Below are positions 1-4,764 of a stretch of DNA of 7,212 nucleotides, one piece after another. The DNA comes from Acidobacteriota bacterium (GTDB lineage Bacteria > Acidobacteriota > UBA4820 > DSQY01), in assembly GCA_021814085.1 (NCBI GenBank), contig JAKAJA010000091.1, positions 1 through 7,212 of the forward strand, given 5' to 3'. Below the pieces are notes generated by a model that did not search any database, had not been told where the DNA came from, and saw only the letters and a program-made list of their open reading frames with translations. How positions within the stretch are numbered: position 1 is the stretch's first letter; the number at the start of each line of letters is the position of its first letter. The translations under genes were made by a program, and so were the position numbers.

Positions 1-188
1 TGAGACTCCAGAAGGCGGTCCAGGTCCGACTTCTTGAAGCGGAGCAGTCGCCCGAGCCTCGCGTAGGGGATCTGCTTCCTGGAGATCCTCACGTACAGGC
101 TGCCGAGGGGGATGCGGAGGTAGTCCGCCGCTTCCTGCGCTGTCAGGAGATCGGGGTTCGTTCCGAGGTAAGAAGATTCGTCGCTCAT
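1..188 (-). CDS. Excisionase-type helix-turn-helix DNA-binding protein (3' end outside window)
   Basis: Reading leftwards from ATG at 188, the frame stays open for 62 codons to the window edge, so the C-terminus is missing. Residues about 14-62 fit the excisionase/MerR-like helix-turn-helix family (HTH_17 type). LLTAQEAADYLRI forms the first helices, SLYVRISRKQIPYARLGRLL the recognition helix and wing, and FKKSDLDRLL the closing helix. Proteins of this kind bind DNA as phage or integrative-element excision factors (Xis/AlpA-like) or as small transcription regulators. The start is supported by AAAGGA about 8 bases upstream (195-201), and a good promoter and a palindrome lie just beyond. It follows the X gene after a 242-base gap, so it is probably a separate transcription unit. 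Fold assignment is fairly sure; whether it is an excisionase or a regulator cannot be told because the downstream neighbour is not visible. Confidence 0.82.
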   Translation of the reverse strand, partial: MSDESSYLGTNPDLLTAQEAADYLRIPLGSLYVRISRKQIPYARLGRLLRFKKSDLDRLLES

Positions 189-203
189 CGTTCGTCCTTT
201 CTC

Positions 204-218
204 ATCCCACCGTGGGAT
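204..218. promoter_or_regulatory. Perfect 7-bp palindrome in the leader of the HTH gene, candidate operator
   Basis: ATCCCAC (204-210) and GTGGGAT (212-218) are perfect inverted arms around one base. The element lies just downstream of the predicted -10 box and before the ribosome-binding site, covering about +1 to +15 of the transcript. That is a usual place for an autoregulatory operator. The arms are seen directly; the operator role is inferred. Confidence 0.45.
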
Positions 219-225
219 TGCGAGG

Positions 226-254
226 ACTATAAGAGGCGAAAAATCCATGGTCTA
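226..254 (-). promoter_or_regulatory. Sigma70-type promoter for the HTH gene
   Basis: On the minus strand, TAGACC (249-254, 4 of 6 matches to TTGACA) is followed by a 17-base spacer and TATAGT (226-231, 5 of 6 matches to TATAAT). The predicted start is near 219, leaving a leader of about 30 bases that includes the palindrome and the ribosome-binding site. The region is clearly more A/T-rich than the flanking genes. Confidence 0.5.
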
Positions 255-430
255 GGGGTTTTTCCTCCGCCTTTTGACAGACGGAAAGAGGGTGAAAAAT
301 GGCCCTCAAAGCCTCACAGAGAAATGATTGAAAAGATTGGAAGGCGGAAAGATCGTAGCGGAGGAAAAGCGCGCTTCGGGGTGCCAAGCTCTTGGATGGG
401 GGACAGAACGGACCCGCAGGGGGGGCAGCT

Positions 431-1521
431 CTACTCCTTCGGGTGTTTGTCGGAGGGGTAGAGGGCCAGGCGGACCCGCCGGCCGTAGAGCGACTCGATC
501 CAGTCCCAGGCGGCCATGGCCTCGGCATTCTTGGGATAGGTGAGGGCGGAGCCGCGGAGCCTCTTCTTCGAGAACTTGCGCGCCGTGACGAATCCGTGGC
601 AGAGAGTCCAGTCTTCGGAGGTCATGAAGGGAAGCGAGGGGTGCGCCTCGATCTCTTCGGGGACGCCTTTAATGAGCCGAGAGGCCTCCTGGAAGAAGGG
701 CCGGAGGTCGAAAAGGGGCAAGCCCAGGTAGGGCGGCGAGTAGGGCGAGGTGGCCGCGGGCTCGCCCGTGGACCAGGCCGCCGGCTCTTCGCCCACGGCG
801 TAGGCCGCGGGCGGCGCGCTCTTCCGGCACCGGACGCTGCGGATGAACGCTTCCTGGCGCGTCCGGTCGTACTCCCAGGACGTTCTCGACGGCAGGCCGA
901 AGGCCTGCACGGCCCTCGTCATGGCCCTCTCAACATCGCGCTCGATGTGGGCCGGGACGGCCTTCTCGGACACCATCGCCTCGGCTCGATGGATCAACTG
1001 TGTTTCCAGGGGACCGAAGATTGTGGAGTGCTTGATGAAGCGGAGGATCAGATAGTACTCGCGGGAGGGACGTGTCAGCGTCGGCAGTTCGGAGAGGGGG
1101 AAGGTGGCCTCCATGAGGAAGGCCTGGACCTCCTGCGGCAGGTCCCGCGGGCGAGATGGAAGCCGCACGGGCGGCTCTAGGAACTCCTCCGACAGGCCCC
1201 CGTATACCCCGGCCGTAGGGCCCGCCGGCAGGTAGCCCTTGCCGTAGGCTGGCAGGCAGAGAAACCAGGCCATTGCCTGGAGGGCCAGCCCGGGGTTGTC
1301 GCCCGGCGCATGCCGTGCCTCCCGCTCCCGCGTCCGGTACCCGAACATGGGACCCGGCAGGTGTCCGAAGGCGCCCTTTCCGCCCGCGCGTTCTTGAAGA
1401 GCCACAGCGCCGTGTGGATCGGGAAGGTGTCCCTCCGCCCCCGCTCCAGCACTTCCCAAAGATTCGCCGGAGGCGGAAGCTCCTCCGGCGCGAAGGATCG
1501 AAGTTTACGGACTCCGGGCAT
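431..1521 (-). pseudogene. Full-length member of unrecognised family X, interrupted by a one-base frameshift
   Basis: I do not recognise this family. From ATG at 1521 (AGAGGG-type ribosome-binding site just upstream) the frame reads MPGVRKLRSFAPEELPPPAN onward to LWLFKNA, then runs into wrong-frame sequence. The frame one base off continues with GGKGAFGHLPGPMFGYRTRE to the TAG at 431. The related copy at 4650-4246 is continuous here: it has CCCTGCGCG where this copy has CCCGCGCG (plus strand, about 1383-1390), so one T is missing near 1385/1386. With that base restored the gene is 1092 bases, or 363 residues. The protein is soluble-looking, without signal peptide or membrane span, with a conserved N-terminal ~120 residues and a private C-terminal part ending in YPSDKHPKE. 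It starts 13 bases after the abiEii stop, so it is likely cotranscribed with the abiE pair. It is either a recent pseudogene or an intact gene with a sequencing or assembly error; the long open second frame argues that any damage is recent. Confidence 0.72.
1224..1521 (-). repeat. X 5'-end repeat, copy A (within the full-length gene)
   Basis: The innermost 139 bases (1383-1521) match 3252-3390 with about five differences by eye. The whole segment matches 4352-4650 at roughly 80% or better, with a single length difference: the missing base near 1385. Similarity to copy C stops where the proteins diverge after YGKGYL. Confidence 0.85.
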
Positions 1522-1534
1522 CCTGCCCTCTCTC

Positions 1535-2542
1535 CTATCCCTTCTTGAGGACGGTACTCTGATGAATCTGCTTCTCCAGGGCGGCCAGCTCCGTCATGAT
1601 CGCCTCGAAGGTCGGTACCTGACCAAAGAGCATGGCCCGCATGGACCGATAATCTCTCTGCATCTCGGCGCCATGGTGTTCCGGTGGGAGCAGCCGCAGG
1701 CTTCCAGGCTTGGCCTCCTCGTACTTGGCCCAGGGGCAACGATAGAACCGGATCTTGAACTGCGCGACGTCCTGCAAGAGATCCATCCGCGCCAGTGCCT
1801 TCTCGCGGATCGGAGAGCGGCTCAGCCGGTACAGGTCGTAGTAGTGCCGAGAGTACCGGGGCGGCAGAGGCTTCTCCAGCGCCCGATGGGCTTCCTGATG
1901 GAGGATGGTGGCCTTCTCCCAGAAGGTGCGCTCCGCCGCGATGGTTCGTACCGTGCTCTCCGCCTGGCTGAAGAGCTGGGGGAACTGTTCGGCCGCGTAT
2001 GGGCGGATCGTCCGTGGCTCGTTCGGGACCCAGGCGGCGATGGGGCCGATTTCCAGCCGGATCTGCGGCTGGACGGCAGCCAGCGAGAAAGCTCTGGGAT
2101 AGGGGATGAGGGTCTCCTGCTCGCGCGCCTCAACCTCCAGGTCTGTACCAAGGCGTTCGGCCAGGGCCGGTCGAACGGCCGGCACGAAATCCCGCGCCAG
2201 AAACTCAACTGTGCGCTGGTTGGATTCCTTGCCGAAAGCGTCTTGCTTCGTCGCACTTCGATGCGCCCAAGGTTCGTCCGGGGAATACCCCAACGTTCGC
2301 CAATCCAAGATCAGATCGATGTCTTCGGAGAATCTCTCGATGGCCCCGAAGGCCTTGGAAAGGCTGGTTCCGCCCTTGAAGGCCAAGTGGTCCTTCCACG
2401 GGCTCTCATGGAAGAGGTAGTCCAGCACCCAGCAGACCCAGAAGTCCTTTTCGACGATGGCCTCATGCACCTCCATCTTCTGTGCGGCTGCCCTGAAGAG
2501 GTCGCGCCGGTCCTTCTCCGGCCGCCGGGCCATCTCACGCAT
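1535..2542 (-). CDS. abiEii: AbiEii/AbiGii-family nucleotidyltransferase toxin (type IV toxin-antitoxin)
   Basis: This 335-residue protein has the family's hallmarks. FKGGTSLSKAFG (55-66) followed by RFSEDIDLIL (70-79) is the nucleotidyltransferase core, with G57-G58-T59, K63 and the metal-binding pair D74 and D76. RLEIGP (162-167) supplies the next acidic strand. ERTFWEKATILH (204-215) and SRHYYDLYRL (231-240) are the conserved C-terminal motifs, with K210 and D236. AbiEii proteins are NTP-dependent toxins that stop growth of phage-infected cells; MenA-type relatives add nucleotides to tRNA acceptor stems. All catalytic positions I can check are present, so it should be active. ATG at 2542 overlaps the abiEi stop by 8 bases (ATGCGTGA), with GGAGG 9 bases upstream, giving translational coupling to the antitoxin; M4 is an alternative start. 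Cytoplasmic. The exact target cannot be read from the sequence. Confidence 0.95.
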   Translation of the reverse strand: MREMARRPEKDRRDLFRAAAQKMEVHEAIVEKDFWVCWVLDYLFHESPWKDHLAFKGGTSLSKAFGAIERFSEDIDLILDWRTLGYSPDEPWAHRSATKQDAFGKESNQRTVEFLARDFVPAVRPALAERLGTDLEVEAREQETLIPYPRAFSLAAVQPQIRLEIGPIAAWVPNEPRTIRPYAAEQFPQLFSQAESTVRTIAAERTFWEKATILHQEAHRALEKPLPPRYSRHYYDLYRLSRSPIREKALARMDLLQDVAQFKIRFYRCPWAKYEEAKPGSLRLLPPEHHGAEMQRDYRSMRAMLFGQVPTFEAIMTELAALEKQIHQSTVLKKG

Positions 2543-3176
2543 GAGGGGGTGCCTCCTCCGCCGCCAGGCGCTTGATGATCTCGTAAACCCAGGACGTGGC
2601 GTAGCGCGCTTCCTTCAGGGCCCGGCCGCGCTCGCGTGAGTCCATCACCTTGCTGAGCGCCGCCACCACGGTATCGTCGACATGGGCCTGCCCCAGGGTC
2701 TTCAATGCTTGCACGACCAACGCCGTCTTGGGCGACAACCCGGTCGTTTCCTTGTTGGTCCGATGCTTGAGAAGGAGGCTTCCACCGTCCCAGGCGTACT
2801 GCTTCGTGGGGCCGTCGCTGAAGTATTGCCAGTGGGCGGGCACCTGTGTCGACAGGCCTAGCATGTTGAGCGCGGTCTCGCCCGCAGGAACAATGGTCCA
2901 GCCGTGGGCGCGTGCAATGGCGTGGGCGATCGCATCTGGGTCTGGGCTCGCCGGAGCAGCGAGCATCTTGCTGAACTCCGGGTAATCATAGACCCCCCGC
3001 ATCAGGCGGCGGATCTCGCGCTTCTTGGCCAAGCGGGACAGGATTTGTCGCACGGATTCGTGGCTCGCAAGATCCAGGAAATCCTTCGGGGTAAACACCT
3101 TGCCCCTGCCCATCCCGTAGATCCTTGCAACGGCTTTATCAGAAATAGTCTTGTCGATCTTACGCTCTGCGTCCAT
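2535..3176 (-). CDS. abiEi: AbiEi-family antitoxin and autorepressor (type IV toxin-antitoxin; DUF6088-like)
   Basis: This 213-residue protein precedes abiEii and overlaps it by 8 bases. Residues about 12-65 form a winged helix: GRGKVFTPKDFLDL, SVRQILSRLAKKREIRRL as the recognition helices, and RGVYDYP closing the wing. Residues about 75-205 are the antitoxin domain typical of DUF6088/AbiEi proteins, with SPDPDAIAHAIARAHG and ETALNMLGLSTQVP. In type IV systems the antitoxin counteracts the toxin without stable binding and represses its own promoter through the winged helix. A near-consensus promoter and three alternating half-sites lie immediately upstream. ATG at 3176 has no convincing Shine-Dalgarno sequence and sits at the predicted transcription start, so translation may be leaderless. 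A later start at M22 would cut the winged helix and is unlikely. Confidence 0.93.
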   Translation of the reverse strand: MDAERKIDKTISDKAVARIYGMGRGKVFTPKDFLDLASHESVRQILSRLAKKREIRRLMRGVYDYPEFSKMLAAPASPDPDAIAHAIARAHGWTIVPAGETALNMLGLSTQVPAHWQYFSDGPTKQYAWDGGSLLLKHRTNKETTGLSPKTALVVQALKTLGQAHVDDTVVAALSKVMDSRERGRALKEARYATSWVYEIIKRLAAEEAPPHA

Positions 3177-3227
3177 GTCACCAATAATAGGTAGTTATCG
3201 TGACGCTGTCAAGCCTCTTGCGTCACG
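3177..3227. promoter_or_regulatory. Candidate AbiEi operator: three alternating half-sites
   Basis: CGTGACGC (3199-3206) and GCGTCACG (3220-3227) are perfect 8-bp inverted arms separated by 13 bases that contain the -35 box. A further GTCAC at 3177-3181 lies beside the start codon. The GTCAC/GTGAC/GTCAC cores begin at 3177, 3200 and 3222, about two helical turns apart and alternating in orientation, so they cover -35, spacer and +1. Known AbiEi antitoxins bind inverted repeats in their own promoters. The pattern is seen; binding is inferred. Confidence 0.6.
3184..3212 (-). promoter_or_regulatory. Strong sigma70-type promoter of abiEi-abiEii
   Basis: On the minus strand, TTGACA (3207-3212, perfect) is followed by exactly 17 bases and TATTAT (3184-3189, 5 of 6 matches). 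The predicted start is near 3177, one base before the AbiEi ATG. It is the best promoter in the window and lies within the candidate operator. Confidence 0.75.
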
Positions 3228-3390
3228 AGTTGGAGGAAGGGACCGGAGCCCCCCGCGCGTTCTTGAAGAGCCACAGCGCCGTGTGGATCGGGAAGGTGTC
3301 CCTCCGCCCCCGCTCCAGCACCTCCCACAGATTCGCCGGAGGCGGAAGCTCCTCCGGCGCGAAGGATCGAAGTGTGCGGACGCCGGGCAT
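3223..3390 (-). pseudogene. Short ORF with only the first 45 residues of family X
   Basis: A 55-residue ORF from ATG at 3390 to TGA at 3223-3225. Residues 1-45, MPGVRTLRSFAPEELPPPAN through LWLFKNA, match the other two X copies nearly perfectly; the last ten (RGAPVPSSNS) are unrelated. Homology ends at about 3252, exactly where copy A lacks a base. An AGAGGG ribosome-binding site about 5 bases upstream is retained, so it could still be translated. The stop codon lies inside the abiE operator arm, so the abiE cassette begins immediately after the fragment. It is most likely a duplication remnant. A functional micro-protein is possible, because four of its five differences from copy A are silent. 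Confidence 0.65.
3252..3390 (-). repeat. X 5'-end repeat, copy B
   Basis: 139 bases nearly identical to 1383-1521 (about 5 differences). Over 3255-3390 it differs from 4515-4650 at about 8 positions. It contains the start codon and first 45 codons of X and ends abruptly at the abiE promoter region. Confidence 0.88.
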
Positions 3391-3446
3391 GGGCCCTCTT
3401 TATCACTCTCCCTTCCTGGGACCGAGGCCACAAGGACGCGGCTGCC

Positions 3447-4253
3447 CTAGTTCCCGTCCACGAAGGGTTCGTTCTTCAGAAGCAAATAGAGCAAGAGGGC
3501 GGCCTTCTCCTCCAGGGTCCGGTACCTATCTTCCGGGCTGATGGGCCGAGTGCCGGACGCCGGGGAGCTGCGGAGGTTCCGGTACCCTTGCTTGCCGATC
3601 AGAGCCGAGACGCCAGAGGTTCGGCGGAGACCTTCAACGATCTTTCGGGCCTCCTCAAGGGTCATGGGTGCCATCTTGGTGGGCTTTTGGGCCGCAGCGA
3701 TGGGCGTGTGTTTGTCGGTATGTTTGTCCGGGTGGACCAGGGCAAGGATGTCCTCCGCCAACACCCTCCGTACGATGGCCGAGGCCTGCTCTCCGATGAG
3801 CAACTGGTGCTCATCATCGCCGCTGGTCAGACAGATGGTCCGCTTTAGCTCGATCAGGCGCCGCGCGTTGGTCGTATAGCCCTTCACCAGGTGGCCCGCC
3901 AAGATGCCCGTCGGCCAAATACGGAATTGAGCGCCCTCCTTCGAATTGACCCGGTACCCCACACTGAGAATGGCGTCCAGGTTGAAGTGTTCAACATGGT
4001 AGGTTTTCCCGTCTGCGGCAGTGGTTGCAAAAACTGCAACAACCGACTGCCGGTCCAGTTCTTTGGCCCGGAAAATGTTGGCCAGATGCCTGGAGATGAC
4101 GGACTTGTCCCGGCCGAAGAGGGAGGCGATTTGGTTGAGGCTCAACCAGAGGGTCTCCCCGTCCATCCGAACCTCAAGGGTGGGGGCGCCTCCCTTCGGG
4201 CGGTACAACTTGACGGTCCCGCCCGTCTTCGAATCTTGGGAATCATCACCCAT
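3447..4253 (-). CDS. rhuM: RhuM-family protein with C-terminally truncated Fic region
   Basis: The 268-residue protein starts at ATG 4253, with a purine-rich ribosome-binding site (GAGGGGGGA) upstream. Residues about 14-125 are the RhuM domain: VKLYRPKGGAPTLEVRMDGE, a helix-turn-helix-like LSLNQIASLFGRDKSVISRH, then FNLDAILSVGYRVNSKEGAQ and FRIWPTGIL. LAGHLVKGYTTNARRL and a helical linker follow, with a small tandem DKHTDKHT at 177-184. Residues about 245-268 (LEEKAALLLYLLLKNEPFVDGN) match the start of the Fic domain in longer RhuM-Fic proteins, which run to about 330 residues. A TAG falls straight after GN of the HxFx(D/E)GNxxR motif, and the motif histidine is E262, so AMP-transfer activity should be absent. 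Similar RhuM genes often sit inside or beside type I restriction loci; their role is not settled. ATG overlaps the upstream X-fragment stop by 8 bases, implying coupled translation. The RhuM assignment is sure; its function is not. Confidence 0.9.
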   Translation of the reverse strand: MGDDSQDSKTGGTVKLYRPKGGAPTLEVRMDGETLWLSLNQIASLFGRDKSVISRHLANIFRAKELDRQSVVAVFATTAADGKTYHVEHFNLDAILSVGYRVNSKEGAQFRIWPTGILAGHLVKGYTTNARRLIELKRTICLTSGDDEHQLLIGEQASAIVRRVLAEDILALVHPDKHTDKHTPIAAAQKPTKMAPMTLEEARKIVEGLRRTSGVSALIGKQGYRNLRSSPASGTRPISPEDRYRTLEEKAALLLYLLLKNEPFVDGN

Positions 4254-4650
4254 GGAGTCCCCCCTCTTCGTCGATTACATCATGCCATGGGGGTGGAGGC
4301 AATTCTGAGGGGGAGGTACGGCCGCCAAATGTGAGATAGACCGGAGAGTCCGCCGCCAAGTAGCCTTTGCCGTAGGCCGGCAGGCAGTGGAACCACGCCA
4401 GCGCCTGGAGGACCACCCCGGGGTCCTCGTCCGGCGCGTGCCTCGCCTCACGCTCCCGCGTCCGGTAGCCGAACATGGGCCCCGGCAGGCGCCCGAAGGC
4501 CCCCTTTCCGCCCTGCGCGTTCTTGAAGAGCCACAGCGCCGTGTGGATCGGGAACGTGTCCTTCCGCCCCCGCTCCAGCACCTCCCACAGATTCACCGGG
4601 GGCGGCAGCTCCTCCGGCGCGAAAGATCGAAGTGTGCGGACACCGGGCAC
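4246..4650 (-). CDS. Truncated member of family X (N-terminal module plus unrelated tail)
   Basis: 134 residues, beginning GTG CCC GGT GTC at 4650. GTG aligns with ATG in the other copies and lies 5 bases after GAGGAG; an adjacent TTG at 4653 is too close to it. Residues 1 to about 120 match full-length X without a frame break, through LWLFKNAQGGKGAFGRLPGP and LPAYGKGYL to about VYLTFGG. The last part, RTSPSELPPPPWHDVIDEEG, has no counterpart and reads through the rhuM leader to a TGA overlapping the rhuM ATG by 8 bases (ATGGGTGA). It follows hsdR after 114 bases and is coupled to rhuM. It is about one third of family length; whether it folds or merely sustains coupled translation of rhuM is unknown. 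Compared with copy B it has two conservative replacements (A to V, R to K) in 45 residues. Confidence 0.68.
   Translation of the reverse strand: MPGVRTLRSFAPEELPPPVNLWEVLERGRKDTFPIHTALWLFKNAQGGKGAFGRLPGPMFGYRTREREARHAPDEDPGVVLQALAWFHCLPAYGKGYLAADSPVYLTFGGRTSPSELPPPPWHDVIDEEGGLHG
4352..4650 (-). repeat. X 5'-end repeat, copy C
   Basis: 299 bases aligning with 1224-1521 without gaps except the one base missing there. It is the most diverged of the three over the shared 136-base core and has GTG instead of ATG as start. Confidence 0.85.
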
Positions 4651-4655
4651 CAAGT

Positions 4656-4661
4656 CTCCTC
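4656..4661 (-). promoter_or_regulatory. Ribosome-binding site deciding the GTG start of the X fragment
   Basis: GAGGAG on the minus strand ends 5 bases before GTG at 4650 but only 2 before the in-frame TTG at 4653. GTG is therefore the likelier start, in agreement with alignment to the ATG of the other two copies. Confidence 0.6.
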
Positions 4662-4665
4662 GTGA

Positions 4666-4688
4666 CTCGACCAGTGGGGACCGTCGAG
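4666..4688. repeat. Short inverted repeat between hsdR and the X fragment
   Basis: CTCGAC (4666-4671) and GTCGAG (4683-4688) are perfect 6-bp arms with an 11-base loop, just upstream of the X-fragment ribosome-binding site. There is no T-run after it in either direction, so it is not an obvious terminator; it could be a small hairpin or a binding site. Nothing else convincing is visible in this 114-base gap. Confidence 0.3.
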
Positions 4689-4764
4689 ATGCTAGTCGTG
4701 ATGGAATACTCGGGCCAGAAAGTCTTTCACTGCCCCCTTATTCTCTAGGAACCCTGACCTTCAA

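Noticed and set aside
288..307. GAGGG/CCCTC hairpin after the X gene as a terminator
   Set aside because: The stem is only 5 bp with a 10-base loop and there is no strong T-run after it on the minus strand; too weak to call.
324..460. Small plus-strand ORF from ATG 324, with a TTGACA upstream at 274-279
   Set aside because: There is no matching -10 box at 16-18 bases, no ribosome-binding site, and no recognisable product.
930..1739. Minus-strand frame 930-1739 spanning the abiEii/X junction
   Set aside because: It is a shifted frame across two better-supported genes and its translation is Arg/Gly-rich without homology to either.
392..2575. Long plus-strand open frames (392-1180 and 1310-2575)
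   Set aside because: They lie antisense to X and abiEii, have low-complexity Arg/Gly/Leu-rich translations without recognisable domains, and open frames of this size are expected opposite GC-rich genes.
3700..3728. Tandem DKHTDKHT in the RhuM linker
   Set aside because: It is a single imperfect 12-base duplication in a flexible linker; no sign of an extended or functional repeat array.
1224..4650. X repeats as an insertion sequence, CRISPR or type III antitoxin RNA repeats
   Set aside because: Copies are coding, unequal in length, more than a kilobase apart, lack terminal inverted repeats and transposase, and diverge mostly at silent codon positions.
4736..4764. Promoter downstream of hsdR (TTGAAG with an AT-rich stretch 16-17 bases on)
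   Set aside because: The -10 candidate (ATAAGG or AATAAG) is poor, so the source of transcription of the X fragment and rhuM is left open.
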